NCBI RefSeq assembly: GCF_017309385.1
Contig: NZ_JAFJMJ010000003.1
Location: 496,001-560,000, forward strand
Reading direction: 5' to 3'
Source of the DNA: Amycolatopsis sp. 195334CR
GTDB taxonomy: Bacteria > Actinomycetota > Actinomycetes > Mycobacteriales > Pseudonocardiaceae
Length of the DNA: 64,000 nt
The notes under the pieces were generated by a model, which had not been told where the DNA came from, searched no databases, and saw only the letters and a program-made list of their open reading frames with translations. Shown piece after piece: positions 1-9,769 of this stretch (within the stretch, counting starts at the first letter, position 1; every line of letters begins with the position of its first letter). The position numbers and the translations under genes are program-made.

Positions 1-344
1 TGCTCAAGGACACGCCGCCGGTGGAACTGACCGCCGCGATCCGCACCGTGGCGGCGGGCAACGCGATGCTGGCCCCGACGGTCACCCAGCGGTTGATCAC
101 CGCGTTCGCCGAACAGCATCCGGAACGGGCCCGCCGGGCGAGGGAGAAGCTCACCGCGTTGACCGAGCGGGAGCGCGGGGTGATCAACGCGGTCGCCAAG
201 GGCTTGTCGAACGCCGATATCGCGAAGGAGTTGCTGATGAGCGAGGCCACGGTGAAGGCGCACGTGAGCCGGTCGCTGGCCAAGCTCGGGCTGACCAACC
301 GCGTCCAGGCAGCGATCCTGGCGCACGATGCCGGGGAGGGCTGA
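1..344 (+). CDS. NarL/FixJ-type response regulator, C-terminal part (5' end outside window)
   Basis: The frame is open from the first bases of the window (codons begin at position 3, reading LKDTPPVEL), so this is the 3' part of a longer gene; the GTG at 21 is not the true start. LLKDTPP followed by AAIRTVAAGNAML is the usual end of the receiver domain. The rest is a LuxR-type HTH: LTERERGVINAVAKGLSNADIAKEL, then SEATVKAHVSRSLAKLGLTNR, with the conserved Glu, Val-Lys and Gly positions. Such proteins are phosphorylated by a sensor kinase and bind DNA as dimers. The kinase would be expected just upstream, outside the window. Family call secure; target unknown. Confidence 0.9.
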   Translation, partial: LKDTPPVELTAAIRTVAAGNAMLAPTVTQRLITAFAEQHPERARRAREKLTALTERERGVINAVAKGLSNADIAKELLMSEATVKAHVSRSLAKLGLTNRVQAAILAHDAGEG

Positions 345-553
345 CCACGCACCAGGCACAAGGAACATTTCCGTCCGCGCCTGGGAGAACGACCGGGGCA
401 GTGAGCGGAGCGGCCGGGTAGGCCAACAGGGTGACCGAGTCGGCCAGTGGAGCGACTGGAGGCAATCCGGGTGACCCGGCGCACGTGTGCCCGCGTTCCC
501 CGTACCCTGCTGGGTGCAAAATGCGCTGACGTTGCTCAGGAGGTCGCCTCGAC

Positions 554-937
554 GTGCACTGGCCGTTCCGTCAGCCGGTACCCGCTTCCGGCCGCCTCGT
601 GCGGATCGATGAGGTGCACTGCTGCAAGCCCAGTCAGCTGCGCGCCCGGCTGGCCGCGCACGCGAGGGGCGCGACCGTGTGGACGGCCGGGAACTTCACC
701 GACATCGGGTTGACCGGGGCACGCGACCTGGAAGCCCCGATCCAGCGGCGGTTCCGGTCGGCGGCGGCGTTGTGCAAGGCCGCGCTCAAAACGGCGTCGG
801 GACGGGAACCGCTCGTGCTGCTGATGTCCGAGCACCAGTTCCACGCGCACAGCGGGGACCAGCGCCTGCGCGCCGTGGTCGACCACGAGCACTGCTGCGT
901 GCTCGTGCTGTGCAGCTGGCTGCAGCCGTCCACATAG
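554..937 (+). CDS. small hypothetical protein
   Basis: A 127-codon frame beginning with GTG. An AGGAGG sequence at 538-543 lies 10 bases before the GTG, a good ribosome binding site that fixes this start. Third codon positions are strongly G/C, as in real genes of this genome. The product is soluble, Arg/Ala rich and has two Cys-Cys pairs (VHCCKP and HEHCCVLVLC), with no signal peptide or membrane segment. I do not recognise a family. It stands alone between the response regulator and a convergent SGNH hydrolase. The opposite-strand frame over the same bases lacks a ribosome site and looks like a shadow. Function unknown. Confidence 0.6.
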   Translation: MHWPFRQPVPASGRLVRIDEVHCCKPSQLRARLAAHARGATVWTAGNFTDIGLTGARDLEAPIQRRFRSAAALCKAALKTASGREPLVLLMSEHQFHAHSGDQRLRAVVDHEHCCVLVLCSWLQPST

Positions 938-968
938 GACTGGCAGTCAACGTCCCCGCAGCGCGCGC

Positions 969-2147
969 CTACGGGGCGAACGGGCCGCCGGGGCTGAAGG
1001 CGTGGTCGGCGAAGCGGGTGCCGATGCGCTCGTGGGCGGCGGTGTCCGGGTGCAGCCGGTCGGGCAGGGGCAGTTCGGCGGCATCAGCCTCGCCGTAGAG
1101 GGTGCGGCCGTCGAGGTAGTGCAAGTGGGGGTCGTCGGCGGCGCGCTGGGCCACGATGCGGGCGAGTTCTTCGCGGATGACGGTCAGCGTGAGCTTCCCG
1201 GCGGCGCGCTCGGCGGGGTCGCCGGTGGCCCGGAATCGCAGCACCCCGTCGCTGAAGTCGACCGCGCCCGGACCCGGGGTGTCCTCGTGGATCGGGCAGA
1301 GGATGGCCGAGACGACCAGCAGCGGCGTGGTCGGGTGGCCGTCGCGGATGGTGTCGAGGAAGCCGTGCACGGCTGGGCCGAAGGCACGCAGGCGCATCAG
1401 GTCGGCGTTGACCAGGTTGATGCCGATCTTGACGCTGATCAGGTCGGCCGGGGTGTCGCGCAGGGTGCGCGCAGTGAACGGGTCGAGCAGCGCGCTGCCG
1501 CCGAAGCCCAGGTTGATCAGGTCGACCCCGGCGCGCGTGGCGGCCAGCGCGGGCCAGGTGGTGGCCGGGCTCGCGGCGTTCGAGCCCTGGCTGATCGAGC
1601 TGCCGTGGTGCAGCCAGACCCGGGCCTTGGCTGGTGCGGGTTCGACGGGCGCGTCGGTGCGCAGCTCCACCAGTTCGGTGATTTCGGTGTGCGGCAGCCA
1701 GATTTCGACTTCCTTCACCCGATCGGGCAGGCCGTCGAACCGGACCGTGCCGACCGGGCCGGGCTGGACCTCGGCGGTGCCGGTGGCCATGTCCAGCAGC
1801 TGGACCTTGCCGCCGGTGGTCGGGGCCTGACCGGCCGGGACGCCGTCGACGAGCAGGTCGTACCGGCCGTCCGGGCGGAGCGGGAGGTCGCGGTAGCCGA
1901 CCCGGGTGCGCAACGTGTCCAGCTCGATGGCGGTGGCGCGGGTGCGGAACACCAGGCGCACGCCGGACGGCTGGGCCTCGGCCATGGCCAGCTGCCCGTC
2001 GGCGCCCTGCGCCCGCGCCCAGGACGGCAGGCGGTGGGGCTGCACGCCGTGCTCGGTGTGCTCCAGTTCGATCGCGCCCCGCAGCAGGTCCGCGGTGATG
2101 GGCGTGGTGGTCCACGAGGCGGCGGCAGGGTGCTGGGTCATGATCAC
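969..2147 (-). CDS. SGNH/GDSL-family hydrolase (carbohydrate esterase-like)
   Basis: The 392-residue product has an N-terminal beta-rich region of about 160 residues and a C-terminal SGNH hydrolase domain. Visible blocks are HHGSSISQGSNA (block I nucleophile Ser in the GxS context), LGFGGSALLDP (block II Gly), KIGINLVN (block III Asn) and PDRLHPD near the end (block V Asp-x-x-His). This two-domain plan matches SGNH esterases that remove acyl groups from sugars. No signal peptide is seen, so it is probably cytoplasmic. The gene stands alone; 28 bases separate it from the lipoprotein gene upstream on the same strand. An ATG two codons further in is also possible as start. Substrate unknown. Confidence 0.85.
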   Translation of the reverse strand: MIMTQHPAAASWTTTPITADLLRGAIELEHTEHGVQPHRLPSWARAQGADGQLAMAEAQPSGVRLVFRTRATAIELDTLRTRVGYRDLPLRPDGRYDLLVDGVPAGQAPTTGGKVQLLDMATGTAEVQPGPVGTVRFDGLPDRVKEVEIWLPHTEITELVELRTDAPVEPAPAKARVWLHHGSSISQGSNAASPATTWPALAATRAGVDLINLGFGGSALLDPFTARTLRDTPADLISVKIGINLVNADLMRLRAFGPAVHGFLDTIRDGHPTTPLLVVSAILCPIHEDTPGPGAVDFSDGVLRFRATGDPAERAAGKLTLTVIREELARIVAQRAADDPHLHYLDGRTLYGEADAAELPLPDRLHPDTAAHERIGTRFADHAFSPGGPFAP

Positions 2148-2175
2148 AGTCTGCCAACCGCGAGCGGGCGGGGCG

Positions 2176-2733
2176 CTAGGCGGGGGAAAGCTTGATCACC
2201 GCACGGCCGTCGGCGAGGTGGAGGGTGTCGAGGTTCAGCGCGTTGTTCATGGTGATGCCGCCGTTGACGGTGGTGGTCATGCCGCCCGAGATGTTGACCG
2301 TCAGGCTCTCGGGGCCGACGTCCAGGACGGTCAGGGCGCTGATCTTCGGGGTGGCCTTCACCTGGTTGCCGATGCGGATGACGTCGCCGGGTTTCACCTC
2401 GACCTCGCAGGTGCCGTCCGCGCAGGCGCGGAGGTTCGTGCCGTCGGCGGGGATGGGCGGGGCTGTGGTGGCGGGGGTGGGCGGGGCTGTGATGGCAGGG
2501 GTGGCCGGTGGCGGGGTGGTCGTCGTGGTGGGTGGTGCTGTCGTGGGTGGGGCCGTGGCTGCGGCGGTGAGTGGTGCTGTGGTGGGTGGCGGAGCCGAGG
2601 GTGTCGGGGCGGCGGATGGTGGGGCTTCGCTCCCGCATCCGGCAAGGGTGGCCAGTGCGGCGAACGGAACCACGACGGCGAGCGCGGCGGTGGGTTTCCT
2701 GCCGCGGGTTGCGGTGGGGTTGTTGGGGGCCAT
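2176..2733 (-). CDS. proline/threonine-rich surface lipoprotein
   Basis: The start is the ATG at 2733, chosen because GGAAGGA lies just before it and because translation then opens with a lipoprotein signal: MAPNNP, basic RGRK, a hydrophobic run and the lipobox LAGC. The mature protein has a roughly 80-residue Pro/Thr/Ala-rich spacer (PPTTAPPTTTTTPPP type), typical of cell-wall-spanning linkers, then a beta-rich domain of about 90 residues containing ADGTCEVEVKPGDVIRI. The longer frame back to 2856 has poor content and no ribosome site. Probably membrane-anchored and exposed. I do not recognise the C-terminal domain. Confidence 0.8.
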   Translation of the reverse strand: MAPNNPTATRGRKPTAALAVVVPFAALATLAGCGSEAPPSAAPTPSAPPPTTAPLTAAATAPPTTAPPTTTTTPPPATPAITAPPTPATTAPPIPADGTNLRACADGTCEVEVKPGDVIRIGNQVKATPKISALTVLDVGPESLTVNISGGMTTTVNGGITMNNALNLDTLHLADGRAVIKLSPA

Positions 2734-2803
2734 GGGTTGTCCTTCCCGGGGAGCGTGGCCCTGACCGTGGCATGGATGGTCGGGGGTGGTCCCGGGGTGG
2801 CCG

Positions 2804-3394
2804 TTAGCGGACAAGCAGGTCCTGCGCCAGGGCGACGATCGGCGCCCGGAGGGCAACCAGGTCGTCCGGGGTGTTGGCGACGAAGTGGGCGGTTACCAGC
2901 GAGACGATCGAGCCGACCAGGGCTTGGCAGGCGAAGCGGTCCCGGGCGGACCGGGCATCGAAGGTTTTCGCCAGCAGGTTGACGAAGTGTTGCTGCAGTT
3001 CCAACCGGCGGCGCATCGCATCGGGGCCCGCTGAGTAGGTCTCGATCAGAAAAAGCCTGGCGAGCGCCGGGTTCTCCGCCAGCGCGTCCAAGTACGTGCC
3101 CACAAAGCGGTCGAAACGCTCCACCGGGGTGCCCGCCGACGGTGGTTCGACCGCGGCGGCCAGCACCTCGATCGCGGCCTCCAGTGCCGCGATGAAGCAG
3201 GCCTGTTTGTTCGGGAACTGCTGATAGAACGTCTCCCGTGACACGCCTGCCCGCTTGATGATGGCGGCGACCGTCGCGGCTGGGTAGCCCTGGGTGGCCA
3301 TCACCTCGGCGGCGGCCTTCAACATCCGGGCCCGTTGCGCGCCGGCCACCTCGTCCCGGCTGAGGTGGTGGCGTCCGCTCGGGAGGCGCGTCAT
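2804..3394 (-). CDS. TetR-family transcriptional regulator
   Basis: A 196-residue protein that begins at the ATG at 3394, sharing ATGA with the stop of the carboxymuconolactone decarboxylase-like gene. The N-terminal HTH is clear: AAEVMATQGYPAATVAAI, then KRAGVSRETFYQQFPNKQAC. The C-terminal ligand domain is of the TetR_C type, unassigned. A longer frame back to 3949 exists only because the upstream gene is read out of frame. It is the last gene of the operon that starts at 5791 and probably represses it; the perfect palindrome at 4845-4862 inside the operon is the likeliest operator. Ligand unknown. Confidence 0.9.
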   Translation of the reverse strand: MTRLPSGRHHLSRDEVAGAQRARMLKAAAEVMATQGYPAATVAAIIKRAGVSRETFYQQFPNKQACFIAALEAAIEVLAAAVEPPSAGTPVERFDRFVGTYLDALAENPALARLFLIETYSAGPDAMRRRLELQQHFVNLLAKTFDARSARDRFACQALVGSIVSLVTAHFVANTPDDLVALRAPIVALAQDLLVR

Positions 3395-3933
3395 CGCCGC
3401 GGGGAATCCGGGGTGATGCGCAGGGTCTCCAGGAACATGGCCAGCATGTCGTAATGTCCTACCAGCAACAGGAACTCGACCGCCGAAGGCTCGTCGAGGT
3501 GCGCGCGCAGGGCCGCCCAGGTGTCGTCGTCGAGGTCGCGGTTTGCCAGCAGGGCGTCGGCCGCGTGGAGCAGGGCGCGTTCGCGCGGGGTCCAGGCCGG
3601 GTCGTCGGGGCCTGCCTGGATGCGGTGCAGGTCGTCCTCGCGGACGCCCGCCCGGGCGCCGAGGCGGCGGTGGTGCTCGAATTCGTAGGCGCACCCCCGA
3701 ACCTGCGCCACCCGCAGGATGACCAGCTCGGTCTCGCGCCGGGGCAGGGTGCCGCCGGGCATGAGGCGGGCGGCGAAGCGCAACCAGCCGCGGAACAACC
3801 GCCGCCGCCGGGCCATGGTCAGGAACAGCTTGGGCGGCGCCGTCCCGGTGACCCGGCCGCTGACCTGGGCGAACACCCAGGCGAACAGGCCGACCTCGGC
3901 GCGCCCGCCGGGCGTGACCCGTGGCGCGGTCAT
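3391..3933 (-). CDS. carboxymuconolactone decarboxylase-like (AhpD fold) protein
   Basis: A 180-residue protein with the CMD/AhpD pattern: LPRRETELVILRVAQVRGCAYEFEHHRRLG, where Cys and the two His of CxxEFxxH are the family's redox or proton-relay site, then TPRERALLHAADALL. Only one Cys of the usual CxxC pair is present (RGCAYEFEHH), as in many CMD proteins that are not peroxiredoxin reductases. It lies between the SDR gene and the TetR gene, linked to each by overlap. The first bases are duplicated just upstream (see repeat at 3897). Probably helps in oxidation of a cyclic or steroid-like substrate together with the SDR; this role is inference. Confidence 0.85.
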   Translation of the reverse strand: MTAPRVTPGGRAEVGLFAWVFAQVSGRVTGTAPPKLFLTMARRRRLFRGWLRFAARLMPGGTLPRRETELVILRVAQVRGCAYEFEHHRRLGARAGVREDDLHRIQAGPDDPAWTPRERALLHAADALLANRDLDDDTWAALRAHLDEPSAVEFLLLVGHYDMLAMFLETLRITPDSPRR

Positions 3934-3998
3934 CGCACGACGTCCACATCGGCGCGCCCGCCGGGCGCGACGCGTGGCGCGGTCATCGCACGGCCGTC
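3897..3998 (-). repeat. 53-bp tandem duplication at the SDR/CMD gene junction
   Basis: Read on the minus strand, the sequence from the ATG at 3986 for 37 bases recurs from the ATG at 3933 with two mismatches, and the roughly 11 bases before each ATG are also alike (GACG..CGTGCG). The period is 53 bases, not a multiple of three. The first copy therefore reads MTAPRVAPGGRADVDVVR and stops in a TGA that overlaps the second ATG, while the second copy opens the CMD protein with MTAPRVTPGGRAEV. The SDR stop overlaps the first ATG (ATGA). The result is an 18-codon mini-ORF between two genes that would otherwise share a direct ATGA overlap. Confidence 0.85.
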
Positions 3999-4852
3999 CG
4001 CAGCAGCCGCCGCATGGCGAAGTTCGCCAGGCGCATGAGCCCCACGTAGACCGGCGGGCACACCCGCTGGAGCAGGTGGATCAGCTGGACGTCGCGCGAG
4101 GTGTACACCAGGTACCGGTTGCGCCGCACGCCGCGCAGCGTCGCCTCGGCCACCCGTTCCGGGGTGACCGCCCGCCGCCGGAAACCTTCGCGCAGGCGCA
4201 CCCACCTCGCGCTCGTCGTGTCGATCCCCGCGACCTCCACCGTCTCGGTCAGCGGGGTGCGCACGCCACCGGGGCAGACCAGGCTGACCCCGATGCCGTG
4301 CTCCCGCAGGTCGAACCGCAGCACCTCGGACACCCCGCGCAGGCCGAACTTGCTGGCGCTGTACGCCGCGTGCCACGGCAGGCCGATCAGCCCGGCCGCG
4401 GACGAGACGTTGACCAGGTACCCGCCCCGGCCCGCGGCGATCATCGGCGGCAGGAACGTCTCGATCACGTGGACCGGCCCCATCAGGTTGACCTCGACCA
4501 GGCTCCGCCAGTGCCGGTGCTCGAGCCGGTCCACCGTGCCCCAGGCGGAAATGCCCGCCACGTTCATCACCACGTCGACGTGCCCGCAGGCGGCGTGGAC
4601 CCGCTTCCCCAGCCCGGTCACCGCGTCCAGGCTGCTGAGGTCGGCGGGCTCGGCGAAGTCCACCACGCCACCGGCGTCGCGGATCTCCCGCACCGCCTCC
4701 GCCAAACCCGGTTCGTCGAGGTCGGTCAGGTACAGCCGCGCACCCCGCGCCGCCGCGAGCGCGGCCGTCGCCCGGCCGATGCCGCCCGCCGCGCCGGTGA
4801 TCAGCACTCGTTTGCCCGCCAGTTCCACCGGGGCGACGTTATTCACGAACAC
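3983..4852 (-). CDS. short-chain dehydrogenase/reductase
   Basis: A 289-residue classical SDR. The cofactor motif TGAAGGIG is near residue 19, LTDLDE follows the second strand, NVAG marks strand four, and the catalytic set is NVSSAAG (Ser) and YSASK (Tyr and Lys). PGGVRTPL follows the active site. The acidic residue after strand two (TDLD) suggests NAD(H). The start is uncertain: GTG at 4852 lies inside a perfect 18-bp palindrome, and the in-frame GTG at 4828 would leave that palindrome upstream. It follows the quinone-oxidoreductase gene by 9 bases and overlaps the next reading frame by ATGA. Substrate unknown. Confidence 0.9.
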   Translation of the reverse strand: MFVNNVAPVELAGKRVLITGAAGGIGRATAALAAARGARLYLTDLDEPGLAEAVREIRDAGGVVDFAEPADLSSLDAVTGLGKRVHAACGHVDVVMNVAGISAWGTVDRLEHRHWRSLVEVNLMGPVHVIETFLPPMIAAGRGGYLVNVSSAAGLIGLPWHAAYSASKFGLRGVSEVLRFDLREHGIGVSLVCPGGVRTPLTETVEVAGIDTTSARWVRLREGFRRRAVTPERVAEATLRGVRRNRYLVYTSRDVQLIHLLQRVCPPVYVGLMRLANFAMRRLLRTAVR

Positions 4853-4862
4853 CGGTGTTCGT
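4845..4862. promoter_or_regulatory. perfect 18-bp palindrome, candidate TetR operator
   Basis: ACGAACACCGGTGTTCGT is its own reverse complement over all 18 bases. It covers the stop codon of the quinone-oxidoreductase gene and the proposed GTG of the SDR gene. Size and symmetry fit a TetR-family operator, and the TetR gene at 2804-3394 is in the same operon. It may control an internal promoter for SDR, CMD and tetR. Binding is inference. Confidence 0.6.
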
Positions 4863-5791
4863 CAATGGCCGATCTCGAGCACCGCCTTGCCGGACAGGCG
4901 GCGTTCGCGCAGCGCCGCGATGGCCGTCGCCGCGTCGTCCCAGCTGCCGCGCCAGGCGATGTGCGGGTCCAGTTCCCCCGCCGCCACCAGTCCGGCGAGC
5001 CAGCTCAGATCCGGGGCCAGGCCGGTGAGGTTGAGCAGGAAGAACGTGGTGATCGAGCGGTCGTGCCCGCCGAAGCCCTGCAACGACGCGGGCGGGAGCA
5101 CGGCGTCGGCACCGGAGGAACGCCCGACCGAGACGAGCGTGCCGTGCTCGGCGAGCTTGCCGTAGGCCTCCACCAGGTGGTCACCGCCGACCACGTCGAT
5201 CACCACGTGCACCGGTTCGTCCACTGAGGCCGGTCCGTCGACCACCTCGTGCGCACCGAGCGCACGCAGGCTTTCCCCGTGCTTGGCGGGGTTTCCGGTC
5301 GACGCGAGCACGTGCGCGCCACCGCGGCGCGCGAGCTGGACGGCGTACCGCCCCACTCCCCCGGTCGCACCGGTGACCAGGACCCGCCTGCCCAGGATCG
5401 GCCCGGCGCGGTGCAGCGCGCGCAACGCGCTCGCCCCGGCGACCGGCACCGTGCTGATCGCGCCGAGGTCGGCCCCGGCGGGCACCACGCCCAGCAGGTC
5501 CGTGTCGACGGCCCGCAGTTCGGCCCACGCCCCGGCCATGCCCAGGGTCACCACCGGCGTGCCCGCGGCGGGCCCGGTGCCGTCGGCCGCGGCGCGTTCG
5601 ACCACGCCGGCGGCGTCCCAGCCCAGCACCGCGCCGGGCTCCGCCTCCGGGAGCAACGCGACCACCTCGCCACTGTTGAGGGAGGTGGCCGCCACCCGCA
5701 CCAGCGCCTGGTTCGGCGCCGGGACGGGGTCGGGCGCCTCGCCGAGGCGGAGGCCACCGGGTGCTCCGGGGTCAGCCAGCAATGCACGCAT
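4862..5791 (-). CDS. NADP-dependent oxidoreductase, quinone-oxidoreductase (MDR) family
   Basis: A 309-residue medium-chain dehydrogenase without the structural or catalytic zinc ligands. The N-terminal GroES-like part includes TSLNSGEVV and GWDAAGVVE; the Rossmann part has [23 protein letters not shown], the AxxGGVG cofactor motif of quinone oxidoreductases; the end is [11 protein letters not shown], the standard finish. It probably uses NADPH to reduce quinones or enones. It starts at the ATG at 5791 and leads the operon that continues with SDR, CMD protein and TetR. The divergent TetR gene at 5871 shares its promoter region. Confidence 0.88.
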   Translation of the reverse strand: MRALLADPGAPGGLRLGEAPDPVPAPNQALVRVAATSLNSGEVVALLPEAEPGAVLGWDAAGVVERAAADGTGPAAGTPVVTLGMAGAWAELRAVDTDLLGVVPAGADLGAISTVPVAGASALRALHRAGPILGRRVLVTGATGGVGRYAVQLARRGGAHVLASTGNPAKHGESLRALGAHEVVDGPASVDEPVHVVIDVVGGDHLVEAYGKLAEHGTLVSVGRSSGADAVLPPASLQGFGGHDRSITTFFLLNLTGLAPDLSWLAGLVAAGELDPHIAWRGSWDDAATAIAALRERRLSGKAVLEIGH

Positions 5792-5813
5792 CAGGACCTG
5801 CTTTCGCTCAAAG

Positions 5814-5828
5814 TGCCACTCGGTGGCA
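5814..5828. promoter_or_regulatory. inverted repeat in divergent promoter, candidate operator of the TetR at 5871
   Basis: TGCCACTCGGTGGCA has 6-base arms around a 3-base centre; flanking A and T bases extend the symmetry weakly. It sits in the 79 bases between the oxidoreductase start at 5791 and the tetR start at 5871, where a regulator could act on both promoters. The assignment to that TetR rests on position only. Confidence 0.55.
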
Positions 5829-5870
5829 TTAGCCTACAAGAGGCAAACGCCGCTCCGCTACGCTGACCGC

Positions 5871-6506
5871 ATGAACACCGACCGGCTGCCGCTGCGCGAG
5901 CGCAAGAAACTGCAGACCAGGGACGCCCTGATCGGCACCGCGCTGGAGCTGTTCACCACGCGCGGCTTCGCGGCCACCACGCTCGACGAGCTGTGCGACG
6001 CGGTCGGCGTGTCGAAGCGGACCTTCTTCCGCACCTTCGGCAGCAAGGAAGAGGTCGCGCTGGCGCCGTCGGAGGACCTGTGGGTCGCGTTCCTGGCCGA
6101 GCTGCGGGTCATCGATCCCGGCGGGCGCACGGTGGTCGACGTCCTGCGGGCCACCCTGATCACCGCGCTCGACGAGATGACGGGCGAGGACTGGGCGCAC
6201 CGCGTGCTGCTGGGCCGGCGGTTGGCCGCCGAAACGCCGTCCGTGGACGCGCACGGGCTCTACTTCTGCGAACGCACCAGCCGGACCGCGCTGGAGATCC
6301 TCCACACGCGACTCGAGCTCGACGATCCGGCGGATCCGCGTGTGCGCCTGGCGATGGACATGCTCGTCTCGGCGTTCCACCTCGCGCAGGAGACGTGGGC
6401 CGAGCAGCCGGGCGAACCCTCCAAAAAGGACTTCGCCCGGCACCTCGACCGGTCCTTCGACCTGCTGCCCGAGAGCTTGGCGCTCACCGTCCCGGCGCGG
6501 CGGTGA
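5871..6506 (+). CDS. TetR-family transcriptional regulator
   Basis: A 211-residue protein. The HTH is at residues 15-60: ALIGTALELFTTRGFAATTLDEL, AVGVSKRTFFRTFGSKEEV. KRTFFRTFGSKEE is typical of actinobacterial TetR proteins with a MftR-like C-terminal domain. The ATG at 5871 is chosen because the HTH begins at the normal distance from it; longer frames read the promoter. It is transcribed away from the quinone-oxidoreductase operon and its stop faces the copper ATPase stop 18 bases away. Likely autorepressor and repressor of the divergent operon. Confidence 0.9.
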   Translation: MNTDRLPLRERKKLQTRDALIGTALELFTTRGFAATTLDELCDAVGVSKRTFFRTFGSKEEVALAPSEDLWVAFLAELRVIDPGGRTVVDVLRATLITALDEMTGEDWAHRVLLGRRLAAETPSVDAHGLYFCERTSRTALEILHTRLELDDPADPRVRLAMDMLVSAFHLAQETWAEQPGEPSKKDFARHLDRSFDLLPESLALTVPARR

Positions 6507-6524
6507 CCGCCAGAGCTCCCGTCG

Positions 6525-8728
<2,204 letters not shown>

Positions 8729-8732
<4 letters not shown>

Positions 8733-9651
8733 GCGTGCTCCTCCCCGTGCGTCGCGATGGTGAACTCCGCCGTGCGGACCACGCCGCCGTGCTGGAAGTC
8801 CAGGAACAGCCGGTAGGTACCGGCCGAGGGCACCTCGGCGTGGAAGGTCACCCCTGGACCGGCGGGTGTCCGGCCGTCGCCCGGTTCGCCGTCCGGGTGG
8901 ACGTGCAGGTAGGCCAGGTCGCCGCCGCGCAGGGCCACCAGGTGGCCGTAGGCGCCCAGGTACGGCTGCAGGTCGGTGACCGGCGTGCCGTCGCGGTCGA
9001 CGGTGAGCGTGACCTCCGACGACCGGCCGGGCTCGAGGTCCCCGGTCAGGCGCACGCGATAACCGTCCACTTCGGCCTCCCGGGACGGCTCGAAGGCGCG
9101 CGGCTGGAAGTCACCGGCGACCGCGGTGTCCACCCCGAGCGTGAGCGCCTCGCCCCCGGTGGGCTTGAAGTCGGCGAAGACGCGGTAGACGCCCGCCCGC
9201 GGCAGGTCCAGTCCGGTGCGGCAGGTCCAGTCCGGTGCGGCAGGTCCAGTCCGGTGCGCCAGACCCCGTCGGCGCCCAGTTCCGGGTGGACGTGCTGGAA
9301 CCCGGACGTGTCGCGGCGGACAGCGATCAGGTGGAGGCGCTTCTCGTGCTCGACCTCGTAGGCGGTCACCGGGTGGCCGTCCGGCCCGGTGATGGTGAAG
9401 GCGAAGGGCTGGTTCGGCCCCGGTGCCAGCGTCGTCGTGGCGGGGGTGAAGGTGTACCCGCCGCTGGACGAGGCGAGGCCGCCGGGTTGTTCGGGTGCCT
9501 CCGCGACGGTGCCGCCGTGGGTGTCCCCGTGCCCGGCGGCCGGCGCCGGCTCCTCCGGGAAGGGACCGACAGCGGTACCGGTGGCCCAGCCGCCACCGGC
9601 GACCAGGGCGACCACCGCACCGTAGGCGGAGAGCTTCACTGCTGTGTTCAT
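8729..9651 (-). pseudogene. secreted copper-associated protein gene, frameshifted by a tandem repeat
   Basis: Two reading frames belong to one gene. The first (from ATG 9651) has a signal or anchor segment (MNTAVKLSAYGAVVALVAGG), a His-rich linker and a beta-sandwich domain with HEKRLHLIAVRRD and FQHVHPELG. The second (to 8729) has a matching domain, [21 protein letters not shown]. After the first frame reaches GLDLP, three perfect 19-bp copies lie at 9202-9258. With one copy the frame would continue as GLDLPRAGVYRVFADFKPTGGE into the second half. Two extra copies add 38 bases and shift the frame. The intact product would be a repeat-domain envelope protein that often accompanies CopA. Either a recent slippage mutation, a switchable gene or an assembly error. 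Confidence 0.88.
9202..9258 (-). repeat. three perfect tandem copies of a 19-bp unit
   Basis: The unit GCAGGTCCAGTCCGGTGCG occurs at 9202-9220, 9221-9239 and 9240-9258 with no mismatch. It lies inside the copper-protein gene and encodes the region RTGLDLP; only one copy keeps the gene in frame. Confidence 0.97.
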
Positions 9652-9677
9652 CGGACTTCCTCCGTTCCGCCGACGTT

Positions 9678-9734
9678 TATACCCTAGGGGGGTACCCTAA
9701 AGAAAGACTTGCGCCGCTACCCCCTAGGGGTATA
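9678..9734. promoter_or_regulatory. two mirror-image CsoR-type copper operators in a divergent promoter
   Basis: Box 1, TATACCCTAGGGGGGTA at 9678-9694, and box 2, TACCCCCTAGGGGTATA at 9718-9734, are nearly the same 17-base sequence in opposite orientation. The TACCCC...GGGGTA form with a central CTAG matches known CsoR sites, where a Cu(I)-sensing repressor releases DNA when copper is bound. One box faces the secreted copper protein and copA, the other faces the DUF4396 gene, so both sides should be copper-induced. The sensor itself is not encoded here. Confidence 0.8.
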
Positions 9735-9769
9735 CAAACCAGGGGCGGTCGACGAGAGAGGGTCAGCCA

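Noticed and set aside
2804..3949. A 381-residue frame that could look like a fused CMD-TetR protein
   Set aside because: The N-terminal half is the CMD gene read in the wrong frame (Arg/Pro/Gly rich). The TetR gene starts at ATG 3394 with an ATGA overlap.
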